The position numbers were made by a program, and so were the translations under genes. Of a stretch of DNA of 64,000 nucleotides, positions 8,615-17,556 are shown in pieces. Origin of the DNA: JBFWRK01 sp050248955. Lineage in GTDB: Bacteria; Actinomycetota; Acidimicrobiia; Acidimicrobiales; Ilumatobacteraceae. The notes under the pieces are model-generated. The model saw nothing but the letters and a program-made list of their open reading frames with translations. It was not told where the DNA came from and ran no database searches. The stretch is from NCBI GenBank assembly GCA_050248955.1, contig JBFWRK010000005.1, positions 124,001-188,000 on the forward strand, given 5' to 3'. The stretch's first letter is position 1. Each line of letters starts with the position of its first letter.

Positions 8615-9715
8615 TCATGCCCAGCGGCTGCCGGCCCAGCGCGACCCGGCCCAACGGGAGCCTGCCCAACGGGAGCCGGCCCAGTGGCTGCCGCGTCGCG
8701 CGTTCGCCAGCGGCAGCATCGCTCTCGGATGCCCCTGCCGCGCGTCGGCGGCGTCCACGGAGGTGATGACGTCGTGCAGATCGAGGATCGGACCGTCGAC
8801 GCCCGGTCGGGCGCTGCGCACGAGGGCGTGCTTGACGCTGTCCGGTGCCCAGTCGGGATGCGCGCCGAGCACGAGCGCGGCGGCGCCGGCGACCAGCGCC
8901 GCCGCCTGCGAGGTGCCGCTGCCGCGGACGACGCCGATCGGAACCCCGTCGTTCGTGCCGAGCTGGTCGGCGAGCGAGCCCGGCGCCCTGGCGCCACGGA
9001 CGGACCGGCCGGGAGCGAGGAGGTCGACGGTGCGCCAGCCGTCGGGACGGCTCCCGGTGGAGAAGTCGCAGGCGTGGCCGAGCTCGTCGGCCGCGCCCAC
9101 CGCGATGACGAACGGGTCGTAGGCCGGCGAGGCGAGACCGTGAGGGCCACCGACGTTGCCGGCTGACGCGACGACGACGATCCCCTCGTGCCACAACTGC
9201 TCCACTGCACGAGCGAGTGGGTCGATGCGGTACGTCGCCCGCGGGGTTGCGCAGAAGGCGAGGTTCACCACGCGCACGCGGAGCTCGCCGCTGCGGCCGT
9301 GGGAGAGCACCCACTCGAGCCCGGCGATCACCGCCTCGATGTCCGTGTCGAGGTCGTGGTCGGCGACCTTCACGCTGACGATCCGACTCGAGGGTGCCAC
9401 GCCGCTCGCACCGTCCTCCGGCGCGCCGGGCGCGGGGACACCGGCGATCAGGCTGGCGAGATGGGTGCCGTGACCGCTGCGGTCGGCGAAGGGATCGCCG
9501 AATCCCGTCAGGTCGACGCCGGCCACGAGCCGCCGCTCGAACTGAGCGAGTGGAGCGACGCCGGTGTCGACCACGGCGACGTCGACGCCCTGACCGGTGT
9601 GCCCGGCATCCCACCAGGAGCCCGCGCCGATCAGCCGGACGGTGTCACCGTCCGGCGGCGGGTCGACGACGCCGCGGTGGTGCGCCGCCCCACCGAGGTG
9701 CGCTGTCGTTGCCAT
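8615..9715 (-). CDS. Subtilisin-family (S8) serine protease with C-terminal WAGSR repeats
   Basis: A serine protease with a complete triad: Asp50 (VVDTGVA), His85 (GHGTHLAS) and Ser in GSGTSQAAALVAGAAAL, plus the oxyanion Asn in VASAGNVGG. The last ~25 residues are five imperfect copies of a five-residue unit (WAGSR), encoded by 15-nt DNA repeats. No signal peptide or membrane helix is visible, which is odd for this normally secreted family. Either export is unconventional, the protease is cytoplasmic, or the true start differs. The chosen ATG has a GGAGG ribosome site at good spacing. The substrate is unknown. Confidence 0.85.
   Translation of the reverse strand: MATTAHLGGAAHHRGVVDPPPDGDTVRLIGAGSWWDAGHTGQGVDVAVVDTGVAPLAQFERRLVAGVDLTGFGDPFADRSGHGTHLASLIAGVPAPGAPEDGASGVAPSSRIVSVKVADHDLDTDIEAVIAGLEWVLSHGRSGELRVRVVNLAFCATPRATYRIDPLARAVEQLWHEGIVVVASAGNVGGPHGLASPAYDPFVIAVGAADELGHACDFSTGSRPDGWRTVDLLAPGRSVRGARAPGSLADQLGTNDGVPIGVVRGSGTSQAAALVAGAAALVLGAHPDWAPDSVKHALVRSARPGVDGPILDLHDVITSVDAADARQGHPRAMLPLANARRGSHWAGSRWAGSRWAGSRWAGSRWA
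8631..8700. repeat. 15-nt tandem repeats coding the subtilase tail
   Basis: Several tandem copies resembling gcccaacgggagccg encode the WAGSR units at the C-terminus of the subtilase. Copy number could vary by slippage without breaking the frame, because the unit is a multiple of three. Confidence 0.7.
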
Positions 9716-9938
9716 GCCCGTTGTCCTCCACTCGTCGTCGAGCGATCCGCCCGGTGCCCGCCGGTCCTTCAGGGTGTACCGACGCGCGTCGCCGTCGTCA
9801 ACGTGCGTCGTGGCTGGTCAAGTGCAGAAAGTGGGTACTTGAGCGGACGTGAACCGCCCTCACCGCGCGCCGCGTCCGTCGCTCTCGGATGAGCCGAACG
9901 ACCTATGCTCTCGCCCGGTGCGCGCTCACCCGCCCGGG

Positions 9939-10026
9939 CCAGCCCCGGTCTCTGCTCGGGCGAGGTCGTTGGCTGTCCGGATGGGAGCGGAGAACCGGTC
10001 GGGCGTCGTCGGCGAGCAGAGAAACC
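9939..10026. repeat. Dispersed palindromic repeat, copy 1
   Basis: This 88-nt element is about 89% identical to the sequence at 17462-17548. Its ends contain the complementary arms TCTCTGCTCG and CGAGCAGAGA, so it can fold into a long hairpin with a conserved interior (gaggtcgttgg, tgtccggatgggagcgg). It lies in the 371-bp gene-free stretch 9716-10086, about 60 nt past the end of the htrA-like gene. I see nothing else in that stretch. Confidence 0.75.
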
Positions 10027-10086
10027 CGGCGAGCGCCGGACTGGGCCGCGCGCCGGGCCCGCAGCCGCCTCGGGTGAAGGCCGGGG

Positions 10087-11307
10087 TCAGCCCGTACGTT
10101 CGACGAGCGTGATGACGAGCTCGAGGCGCTCACCGTCGCGCTGGACGTCGAGCGTGAGATCGTCGCCGGGGCCACGGTCGCGGATCGCTGCCACCAGACC
10201 GGCCGAACCGGCGATGTCGCGTCCGTCGACACCGACCACCACATCGTCCACGCGGAGCCCTGCGGAGGCGGCGGGGGAGTCGACGACGACCTCGGTGATC
10301 ACCGCGCCCTGACCGCCGTCGGTCCGATCGCCGAGGGAGACACCGAGGAAGCCCTGCACGACCGGCTGGGACTCGCTCCCGAGGCCTCCGCGCAACCGCT
10401 CGATCACGGGCAGCGCCTCGTCCGAGGAGATCGCGAAGCCGATGTTCGTCGCCGCGATCTCAGGACCGGATCGCGCCACTGCCGTGTTGATGCCGACCAC
10501 CTCGCCGGCGGCGTTCACGAGCGGTCCGCCCGAGTTGCCCGAGCTGATCGCCGCATCGGTCTGGATGAGACCATCGAGTGCGCCGTCCTCGGTCTCCAGC
10601 GTGCGATCGAGACCGGACACGATGCCGCGCGTGACGGACGGCCCACCGTCCAGGTCGAGCGCGAAGCCGATCGCCACCACGTCCTCGCCCACGGTGGTGC
10701 CACCCTCCGCAGAGAACGTCACGGGCGTGAGACCGTCGGGGTCGAGCACGCGGATGACGGCGAGGTCGTTGCCCGGATCGAGCCCGATGATCTCGGCTGC
10801 CCGAGGCTCCCGTTCGCCGAACACCCGCACGCGGACCTCGGACGCGTCTGCGACCACGTGGGCGTTCGTGACAACTTCGCCCGTGGTGGAGATCACGAAG
10901 CCGGTGCCGACCGCGCTGTTGCCGTCGGCACCCACCGAGACCGACACGTTCACGACGCTCGGTGCGAGCGCGTCGACGACCTGGGCGACGTCCAGCGCCC
11001 CCGTGCTGGTCGCGCCCTCGGCGGAGGCCGGCAGGCCCGTGTCGGTCTGCTCGGCGCGGATCACCGCCGGCTGCGCGCTCACGCTGGTCGTCCCGCCGTC
11101 GTCTGCCAGGTTCGTACCGACGACACCGCCGACGACGCCCGCCGCGAGGGCGGCGATGCCGACGATCACCGGGAGCCGCCAGCGACCGGTCCGCGAGGAA
11201 GGCCGTGCGGTCGGGGGATCGGTGGGCGGTGCAGGGAGCAGCGGCGGACCGAGCGGCCACGGGGGCGGAGCGCCATGGCCGGGCGCGGGCGGCGGGAGCG
11301 CGCTCAT
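10087..11307 (-). CDS. HtrA/DegP-type serine protease with PDZ domain, membrane-anchored
   Basis: This envelope quality-control protease has 406 residues. A Pro-rich N-terminus is followed by one membrane helix (LPVIVGIAALAAGVVGGVVG), placing the catalytic part outside the membrane. The trypsin-like domain has the triad His (VVTNAHVV), Asp (GNDLAVIRV) and Ser (SSGNSGGPLVNAAGEVVGIN). A C-terminal PDZ domain (GLRVDDVVVGVDGRDIAG) follows for substrate recognition. The architecture matches actinobacterial HtrA/PepD-like proteins. The gene is transcribed alone; a dispersed repeat lies just past its stop. Confidence 0.9.
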   Translation of the reverse strand: MSALPPPAPGHGAPPPWPLGPPLLPAPPTDPPTARPSSRTGRWRLPVIVGIAALAAGVVGGVVGTNLADDGGTTSVSAQPAVIRAEQTDTGLPASAEGATSTGALDVAQVVDALAPSVVNVSVSVGADGNSAVGTGFVISTTGEVVTNAHVVADASEVRVRVFGEREPRAAEIIGLDPGNDLAVIRVLDPDGLTPVTFSAEGGTTVGEDVVAIGFALDLDGGPSVTRGIVSGLDRTLETEDGALDGLIQTDAAISSGNSGGPLVNAAGEVVGINTAVARSGPEIAATNIGFAISSDEALPVIERLRGGLGSESQPVVQGFLGVSLGDRTDGGQGAVITEVVVDSPAASAGLRVDDVVVGVDGRDIAGSAGLVAAIRDRGPGDDLTLDVQRDGERLELVITLVERTG

Positions 11308-11431
11308 GCGTCAGTGATAGCGCCTACGAGTGCTCGTGACCACCTCGGCGGGGTGAGAGCTCGGTAAGACCGCCGCCGCGAGACGACGCAGACGGCCGTG
11401 ACGCGGACGGCCGGGACGCGGTCGCGGGCTG

Positions 11432-11872
11432 TCAGCGCGGGGTTTCCCCGAGCGCGAGCTCGTCGAGCAGGCGGCCGACGAACTCGTCCGTGTGCGCGGG
11501 GAGCTTCGCCCGGTTGAGCGCGACACCGCCGATCACGTCCGCACCACGCGATGCGACGATGCGGTCGAGCTTCTCGAGCGACGTGCCGGGGTTGAGCGCG
11601 AACGTGCAGAACGTGGCGGCCCGCTTGCCCACCATCGCCGGCAGCTTGGCGAGCGCCCCGGCGCCCCACGGTGCCTGGCCGACGACGAACAGCCCGTGGA
11701 CCCACGTGCCGACGATCACGAGGTCAGCGGCCTGGATTGCCCCGTGATCCGGCTCGCGCACGCGACAGACGTCCGTGATCCCGATCCCCGCATCCTGGAG
11801 CTTGGCGGCGATCATCTCGCCCGCCTTCCAGGTGTTCCCGGTGAGGCTCTCCACCAGCACGACGGCCTTCAT
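11432..11872 (-). CDS. Flavodoxin-like protein
   Basis: A 146-residue protein of the flavodoxin fold. It starts MKAVVLVESLTGNTWKAGEM, which has the phosphate-binding TGNT loop for FMN, followed by DLVIVGTWVHGLFVVG typical of the second FMN loop. It probably acts as a small electron carrier or flavin-dependent reductase domain. No partner reductase is adjacent. It lies 58 nt past the stop of uvrD on the same strand and could be read from the same transcript. Confidence 0.75.
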   Translation of the reverse strand: MKAVVLVESLTGNTWKAGEMIAAKLQDAGIGITDVCRVREPDHGAIQAADLVIVGTWVHGLFVVGQAPWGAGALAKLPAMVGKRAATFCTFALNPGTSLEKLDRIVASRGADVIGGVALNRAKLPAHTDEFVGRLLDELALGETPR

Positions 11873-11930
11873 GGACCAGATTCAAGCACGCGGCGTCACC
11901 GGTGGCAGCTTCCCGACCCGGGCAGGTGCC

Positions 11931-14900
11931 TCAGATCCGCTCGACCGGCGACCAGGCGAGGATGAAGCTCTTCTCGCCGACGTCGCGGAAGCGGATGCGC
12001 GCCTCGGTGTCCTCGCCGCTGCCGCGCAGCCCGACCACGACGCCGTCGCCGTACTTGGCGTGGCGGACATCGTCGCCGATCGCGAGCGAGAGCCGCTCGG
12101 CGTGGGTCGGCGACGGTGTCGCCTTCCGGCCGGCGGCGATCGCCGCGTCGACGACACGCTCTCGATGGGCGTCTGTGTCGGACGCGGAGCGCTCTCGGCG
12201 GGACGATCGTTCGGACGGGTAGTTCCAGTCGTCGCGCTGGGGGCGGTAGCTCGATCGCCCGGACACCCGCTGTCCGCCCAGGCTCTGCACGAGATCGATC
12301 GGGATCTCGTCGAAGAACCGTGATGGTGGGTTGTAGTTGGTGGTTCCGAACAGGCTGCGGCTCCACGCGTGCGAGAGGTAGAGCCGCTGGCGCGCCCTCG
12401 TGATGCCGACGTACGCGAGCCGGCGCTCCTCCTCCATCTCGTCGGGCTCGGTGAGCGCGCGGATGTGTGGGAACACGCCCTCTTCGACACCGACGATGAA
12501 CACGTTCGGGAACTCGAGTCCCTTCGCCGAGTGCAGGGTCATGAGCAGCACCCGGGATTCGTCGCCGTCGATCTGGTCCGTGTCGGCGACGAGCGACACC
12601 TGCTCGACGAACTCCTCGATCGTGGCGAACTCGCGGGCGGAGCCGACCAGCTCGCCGAGGTTCTCGAGCCGTCCTGCTGCTTCGACCGTGCGCTCTGCCT
12701 CGAGCTCGCCGAGGTACCCGCTGCGGTCGATCGCGGCCTGCAGGAGCTCGGCCGGTCCCTGCTCGACGAGCAGCGTGAGTCCGTCCACGAGCTCGAGGAA
12801 CCTGTCGATGCCGCGCAGCGCGCCGCCGGACACGCCGGCCTCCTCGGCGTGTCGCAGGGCCTCGACGAACGGTTGGCCGTTGGCTGCGGCCCACGCGTCG
12901 AGGCGGGCGACCGTGGTGTCGCCGATGCCCCGCTTCGGCTCGTTGAGGATCCGCTTGACGCTCACCTCGTCCAACGGGTTGATGACCGCCCGGAGGTAGG
13001 CGAGCGCGTCCTTGATCTCCTTGCGGTCGTAGAAGCGCGTGCCGCCGATGACCTTGTACGGCACCCCGGCGCGCATGAACGCCTCTTCGACGATGCGGCT
13101 CTGCGCGTTCGTCCGGTAGAAGACGGCGATGTCGCTCCACCGCTCGCCGTCCGAGTTGTGGAGGTCGACAGCGGTGCGGGCCACCCACGTGGCCTCGTCC
13201 GCCTCGTCCTCGGCCTGGTAGCGCGTGATCCGGTCGCCCCTGCCGTTGTCGCTCCAGAGCACCTTCGGCTTGCGGCCGGCGTTGTTGTCGATCACCGCGT
13301 TCGCGGCATCGAGGATCGTCTGCGTGGACCGATAGTTCTGGTCGAGCACGACGGTCGTGACGTCCGGGAACGCCTCCTCGAACTGCAAGATGTTGCGCAG
13401 GTCCGCTCCGCGGAACTTGTAGATGCTGTTGTGCACCAGCAGCTCGTTCGCGACGTAGCTGTGGTTTCCCTCGACCTCGAGGTCGAACACGGCGCCGCTG
13501 TACTGCTCCGTCTCGACCGACTCGACCGGTACGGCGACGAGATCGTCACCTGCGCGCACGAGCACGGTCATTCCCGGTCGCAGGTGGGCGAGCGGCATGA
13601 GGTCGAACGCCTGTCGACCGACGGCCATGCTGCGGCGGATCGCCAGCCCTCCGGCGTCGGCGAACGCACGAGCCAGCTCGATGATCTCGGTGTAGTCCGT
13701 GCGCGCCGTCTCGTAACGGACGGATCCGCCCTTGGCGGCGCTCAGCTCGAAGCCGGCCGCCGCGAGGCGGTCTGCGACATCGGCCCGATTCGAGCTCCAT
13801 TGGAGCCGGTGGTAGCCGGTCGCGCCGTGACCGTGGCCTGCGAACATCGTGACGTCCACGGACTGCCGGCGGCGTTCGTTCTGAGGTCGGTGGTGCGGGA
13901 AGTCGGGATGGAGCAGCAGCTCGTCCATCAGCCACTTCGCCCGCGTGTCAGTGTCGATCCGGTCGTACAGCCGGCGCAGCCACGTCTCGTCCATGGCGAG
14001 ATCGCATCCGACGCCGTCGAAGCCGGCAGTCGGCAGGCCGTAGTCGGCGGCGTAGCACGCCTCCCAGAAGGCCGCCTCGGCGTCCGACTCACAGACCCGG
14101 AGGATCCACACCGCGTCGGCGTGCTCCTGGTTCGCTCGGCCGACGCGCCAGCCCCGGTCGGCACGGTGCATGAGGTAGACGAGATGGCTGCCGGCCGTGA
14201 ACGTCGCCCTGGCCGGCACGAGGTGGTGCGGCGTGCCCGCCAGTGTCACGTCACCGGCCCGCACCCGCACCAGCGGCCCGCCGTACTCGCTCGTGTGCAC
14301 GTACGCGACGCGCCCGGGTGCCGTGACCGACCGGCCACCGGTTCCGAGCACGGTGTCGCCCACGTCGATGTGCTCGATCGGCACCGGACCGTTCGGCGTG
14401 GCGACCAGCGTGCCTGGGGGTAGGCACTGGTCGCTGTCACCCACCACGGTGACGCTGCGGTGCCCGGCGCCGAGCATCAGCACGAGCTCGTTCTGGGCGA
14501 TGTTCGTGTCCTGGTACTCGTCGACGAGGATGTGCAGGAAGCGCTCCTGGTAGTGAGCGAGCACGTCGGGGCAGCTGCGGAAGAGCCGGACGGTGTTGAC
14601 GAGCAGGTCGTCGAAGTCCATCGCGCCGGCCTTCTGGAGCCGGGCCTGGTACTCGGTGTAGATGTCGGCGATCTTGCGCTCGAAGATGTTCGCTGCCCGG
14701 TCGGTCGCCTGCTGCGCCGAGACGAGGTCGTTCTTGTACTGGCTGATCTGCGCGTGCACGCCGCGGGCGGTGAACCGCTTCGGGTCGAGCGAGAGATCGC
14801 GGATCACGTAGCTCGTGAGCCGCTGCGAGTCGGCCTGGTCGTAGATCGAGAACGCGCGCGGGAACCCGATCTGGTCGCCGTCCCTGCGGAGGATCCGAAC

Positions 14901-15182
14901 GCACGCCGAGTGGAAGGTGCTGACCCACATCTTCTGCGCGACGGGGCCGACGAGCGACGCGACGCGCTGGCGCATCTCGTCGGCGGCCTTGTTCGTGAAC
15001 GTGATCGCGAGGATCCGCATCGGGCTCACGCCGTGCTCGCCGATCAGGTGGGCGATGCGGTGCGTGAGCACCCTGGTCTTGCCGGAGCCCGCGCCGGCGA
15101 CGACGAGCAGCGGCCCGTCGATGTGGACCACCGCGTCGAGCTGGTCGGGGTTCAGGCCGTCGAGCGGCGGAGGGGTGGTCAT
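11931..15182 (-). CDS. uvrD: UvrD/PcrA-type DNA helicase precursor interrupted by an intein
   Basis: A superfamily 1A 3'-5' helicase for repair and replication restart. Visible motifs are Walker A (GAGSGKT), Ia (AITFTNKAA), II (LVDEYQDTN), III split by the intein (GDSDQ then SIYKFRGAD), IV (VVLDQNYRST), V (TLHSAKGLEFPNV) and VI (LAYVGITRARQRLYL). A C-terminal PcrA-type domain follows (GDDVRHAKYGDGVVVGL). Removing the 333-residue intein leaves about 750 residues, normal for the family. I chose the ATG at 15182 because an upstream in-frame ATG at 15194 overlaps a -10 box (TAGGAT, 15193-15198). Confidence 0.92.
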   Translation of the reverse strand: MTTPPPLDGLNPDQLDAVVHIDGPLLVVAGAGSGKTRVLTHRIAHLIGEHGVSPMRILAITFTNKAADEMRQRVASLVGPVAQKMWVSTFHSACVRILRRDGDQIGFPRAFSIYDQADSQRLTSYVIRDLSLDPKRFTARGVHAQISQYKNDLVSAQQATDRAANIFERKIADIYTEYQARLQKAGAMDFDDLLVNTVRLFRSCPDVLAHYQERFLHILVDEYQDTNIAQNELVLMLGAGHRSVTVVGDSDQCLPPGTLVATPNGPVPIEHIDVGDTVLGTGGRSVTAPGRVAYVHTSEYGGPLVRVRAGDVTLAGTPHHLVPARATFTAGSHLVYLMHRADRGWRVGRANQEHADAVWILRVCESDAEAAFWEACYAADYGLPTAGFDGVGCDLAMDETWLRRLYDRIDTDTRAKWLMDELLLHPDFPHHRPQNERRRQSVDVTMFAGHGHGATGYHRLQWSSNRADVADRLAAAGFELSAAKGGSVRYETARTDYTEIIELARAFADAGGLAIRRSMAVGRQAFDLMPLAHLRPGMTVLVRAGDDLVAVPVESVETEQYSGAVFDLEVEGNHSYVANELLVHNSIYKFRGADLRNILQFEEAFPDVTTVVLDQNYRSTQTILDAANAVIDNNAGRKPKVLWSDNGRGDRITRYQAEDEADEATWVARTAVDLHNSDGERWSDIAVFYRTNAQSRIVEEAFMRAGVPYKVIGGTRFYDRKEIKDALAYLRAVINPLDEVSVKRILNEPKRGIGDTTVARLDAWAAANGQPFVEALRHAEEAGVSGGALRGIDRFLELVDGLTLLVEQGPAELLQAAIDRSGYLGELEAERTVEAAGRLENLGELVGSAREFATIEEFVEQVSLVADTDQIDGDESRVLLMTLHSAKGLEFPNVFIVGVEEGVFPHIRALTEPDEMEEERRLAYVGITRARQRLYLSHAWSRSLFGTTNYNPPSRFFDEIPIDLVQSLGGQRVSGRSSYRPQRDDWNYPSERSSRRERSASDTDAHRERVVDAAIAAGRKATPSPTHAERLSLAIGDDVRHAKYGDGVVVGLRGSGEDTEARIRFRDVGEKSFILAWSPVERI
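13428..14426 (-). mobile_element. Class 1 intein in uvrD, no canonical LAGLIDADG motif
   Basis: This in-frame 333-residue insertion starts with Cys (CLPPGTLVATPNG) and ends with VEGNHSYVANELLVHN before Ser+1, the classical class 1 termini. Block B is GTPHHLVPA. It interrupts helicase motif III (conserved QSIYKFRGA), so the unspliced helicase should be inactive. The roughly 190-residue middle region contains EAAFWEACYAADYGLPTAGF and has no recognisable dodecapeptide motif. It may be a diverged endonuclease domain or a remnant. Splicing is inferred. Confidence 0.88.
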
Positions 15183-15192
15183 CTCACCATCC

Positions 15193-15198
15193 ATCCTA
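15193..15198 (-). promoter_or_regulatory. -10 box (TAGGAT) of uvrD
   Basis: This minus-strand hexamer overlaps the first in-frame ATG and lies 10 nt before the second ATG at 15182. This favours the second ATG as the real start with a very short leader. Confidence 0.4.
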
Positions 15199-15251
15199 CG
15201 GGCGAGGTGGTACGCGGTTCGGGGTGTCGGAGCGGGCCTGGGAGCCAGGCG

Positions 15252-15257
15252 TACTGT
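15252..15257 (+). promoter_or_regulatory. -10 box (TACTGT) of the LLM oxidoreductase gene
   Basis: A TANNNT hexamer lies exactly 7 nt before the GTG at 15265. This decides the start codon and predicts a leaderless transcript. Confidence 0.5.
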
Positions 15258-15264
15258 CGGCGCC

Positions 15265-16068
15265 GTGCACCACGCCGTGTTCCTCGCTCCGTTCGGTGAG
15301 CTGGCCGACCCTCGTGCCCTGGTGGACGTCGCGCTCGCGGCCGAGGCCCTCGGTTGGGACGCCGTCTTCCTCTGGGATCACCTCCTGCGGCCGGTGGACG
15401 AGACGACGCACATCGGCGACGCGTGGATCTCGCTCGCCGCCATGGCCACGGTGACGACGCGCATCCGGCTCGGCACGATGGTCACGCCGATCACCCGCCG
15501 GCGGCCGGCGAAGCTCGCCCGTGAGACGATCGCGCTCGACCGGCTGTCCGCGGGGCGACTGACGCTGGGGCTCGGTCTCGGCGTCGACTCCGGTGGCGAG
15601 CTGAGCCGCTTCGGGGAGCTGACGGATGCGGTCGTGCGCGGCGATCGCCTCGACGAGGGCGCCGAACTGCTGCTCTCCCTGTGGTCCGGACGCATGGTCG
15701 AGCACATCGGTAGGCACTTCCGGGCCGACGGTGTCCGCTTCCAACCGGGACCGTTCCGGCCGACCGGCATCCCGCTCTGGTTCGGCGCTCGTGGCGACGC
15801 CCGACGACCCGTGCGCCGCGCTGCCCGGCTCGGCACCGGCATCCACGCGATCGAGATGGACGCCGATCAGGTCGCGTCGATGCTCGATCTCGTGCGCTCC
15901 GTGCGCGGCTCGCTCGACGGGTTCGACGTCGCACTCAACGTCGAGCCCGGACAGGACGGGTCACTGCAGGGCGACCTCGGGGCGACGTGGGTGATGCACG
16001 CGTTCGGCGCCGCCGCCACCGTGGCGGAGGTGATGGCGGTGATCGAGCGCGGTCGCCCCTCCCCGTGA
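15265..16068 (+). CDS. LLM-class flavin-dependent oxidoreductase
   Basis: A 267-residue TIM-barrel flavoprotein of the luciferase-like family, in actinobacteria often dependent on F420 or FMN. It begins MHHAVFLAPFGELADP and has typical segments GWDAVFLWDHLL, TTRIRLGTMVTPITRRRPAKLARE and LSAGRLTLGLGLG. The protein is a little shorter than most family members (about 300), with a compact C-terminus. Its substrate cannot be told from the sequence. Its TGA overlaps the GTG of the ClC channel gene by 3 nt, so the two are translationally coupled. Confidence 0.82.
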   Translation: MHHAVFLAPFGELADPRALVDVALAAEALGWDAVFLWDHLLRPVDETTHIGDAWISLAAMATVTTRIRLGTMVTPITRRRPAKLARETIALDRLSAGRLTLGLGLGVDSGGELSRFGELTDAVVRGDRLDEGAELLLSLWSGRMVEHIGRHFRADGVRFQPGPFRPTGIPLWFGARGDARRPVRRAARLGTGIHAIEMDADQVASMLDLVRSVRGSLDGFDVALNVEPGQDGSLQGDLGATWVMHAFGAAATVAEVMAVIERGRPSP

Positions 16069-17288
16069 GGGCACAGGCCGAACGTGCCGTCCGGTTGGCA
16101 CGCCACCTCGGCCTGCAGATCGGGCTCGGGCTCCTCGCCGGCATCCCGGCGGGCGTCGCGTCGTGGCTCTTCCTCGAGGTGCTCGAGCGGGCGATCGACC
16201 TGCGCGAGGACGAGGCCGGCTGGCTGCTCTGGCTGCTGCCGTTCGGTGCGTTCGCGATCGTCGCGCTCTACCACCACGTCGGGGGAAGGGCGGTGCGCGG
16301 GAGCTCGCTCGTCATCGAGCAGGTCCACGAGCCGACCGACGACGGGGTGCCGCTGCGGATGGGACCGCTCGTGCTGATCGGCACGGTCGCGGCGCACCTG
16401 TTCGGCGCGTCCGTCGGTCGCGAAGGCACCGCGATCCAGATGTCGGCCAGCCTCTCCGACAGCCTCGCGAGGGCCGTCCGGATCCGCGGCGTGCCACGGC
16501 GGGAGCTGCTCGTCGCGGCTGTCGCCGGCGGGTTCGGCGCGGTCTTCGGCGTACCGGTCGCCGGCGCCGTGTTCGCGCTGGAGGTGCAGACGATCGGACG
16601 GCTCCGCTACGAAGCAGTCCTCGCCGCGTTCACGGCGTCGTTCGCAGGCGATCGGATCGTGCGCGCGCTGGGCCACGACCACCCGACGCAACCGCAACTG
16701 TCGCTCGACGTCGACGTGTGGCGCGGCAGCCGGCTCGCGATCGCCGGCATCGCATTCGGGCTCGCCGCGGCGCTGTTCGTGTGGCTCACGCATCGCGTGA
16801 AGTCGGCGCTGACCCCGATCCGCTATCCACCGGTGCGTGCCGCGCTCGCCGGCGCCGTTGTCGTGGTCGCGGTGCTGGCGCTCGGTCGCGAGTACACGAG
16901 TCTCAGCCTGCCGTTCGCCGACTCGGCGTTGGCCGGCGCCCAGGTCGGCGCACTGGTCTGGCTGGGGAAGCTCGTGGTCACCAGCGTGAGCCTCGGTGGC
17001 GGCCTGCCCGGCGGCGAGGTCACGCCGTTGTTCGTCGTCGGCGCGACGCTCGGCGCTGCGCTCGCCGACCCGCTCGGGTTGCCGCAGCCGGTGCTCGCCG
17101 CGGTCGGGTTCGTCGCGGTGTTCGGTGGCGCAGCGAACACGCCGATCGCGTGCACGCTCCTCGCCGTCGAGCTCTTCGGCGGCGGTGTCGTCGTGCCGGC
17201 AGCGCTCGCGTGCGCGGTGGCGTACGTGTGCAGCGGCCACACGGGCATCTACCCGACCCAGGTGATCGAGGTGCGCAAGCACCGCTGA
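16065..17288 (+). CDS. ClC-family chloride channel or H+/Cl- antiporter
   Basis: A 407-residue polytopic membrane protein of the ClC family. Signature segments are GREGTAIQM (canonically GREGP, here with Thr), GFGAVFGVPVAGAVFALEV, and GGGLPGGEVTPLFVVGATLG, which line the anion pathway. About ten hydrophobic segments are visible. The GTG start at 16065 overlaps the stop of the preceding gene and begins just before the first membrane helix. Channel versus exchanger cannot be decided by eye; the gating and proton glutamates need an alignment. Confidence 0.85.
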   Translation: MRAQAERAVRLARHLGLQIGLGLLAGIPAGVASWLFLEVLERAIDLREDEAGWLLWLLPFGAFAIVALYHHVGGRAVRGSSLVIEQVHEPTDDGVPLRMGPLVLIGTVAAHLFGASVGREGTAIQMSASLSDSLARAVRIRGVPRRELLVAAVAGGFGAVFGVPVAGAVFALEVQTIGRLRYEAVLAAFTASFAGDRIVRALGHDHPTQPQLSLDVDVWRGSRLAIAGIAFGLAAALFVWLTHRVKSALTPIRYPPVRAALAGAVVVVAVLALGREYTSLSLPFADSALAGAQVGALVWLGKLVVTSVSLGGGLPGGEVTPLFVVGATLGAALADPLGLPQPVLAAVGFVAVFGGAANTPIACTLLAVELFGGGVVVPAALACAVAYVCSGHTGIYPTQVIEVRKHR

Positions 17289-17461
17289 CAGCGAGCATGG
17301 GGTAGGGCCCGGTCGCCGGATCCGAGTCGTCTCGCCGGACCAGTCCAACGGATTCGCTGACAACTGTCGGGGGTTCTGACACGGCGCCGAGTGTGCTGGT
17401 GCGACGCCGTCATCGGGCCGACGAGACCCCAGCCACGCCGTTTCTCTGCTCATCCGCGTCA

Positions 17462-17548
17462 CCAGCCCTCGTCTCTGATCGGTCGAGGTCGTTGGATGTC
17501 CGGATGGGAGCGGAGAAGGGGTCGGGAGTCGTTGGCGAGCAGAGAACC
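17462..17548. repeat. Dispersed palindromic repeat, copy 2
   Basis: This is the second copy of the element at 9939-10026, with about nine differences over 87 nt. The outer arms here are TCTCTGATCG and CGAGCAGAGA (one mismatch), and another TCTCTGCTC lies 20 nt upstream. It ends 9 nt past the stop of the anti-sigma gene. As with copy 1, it is on the 3' side of a minus-strand gene. Confidence 0.75.
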
Positions 17549-17556
17549 GGGTCGGC

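Noticed and set aside
12369..14423. Long plus-strand open frame (684 codons) opposite uvrD
   Set aside because: It is the complementary-strand shadow of the helicase and its intein, Arg/Val/Asp-rich with no family motif. High GC produces such frames throughout the window (also 2360-3664, 26128-28593, 45553-47544 and 59075-61588).
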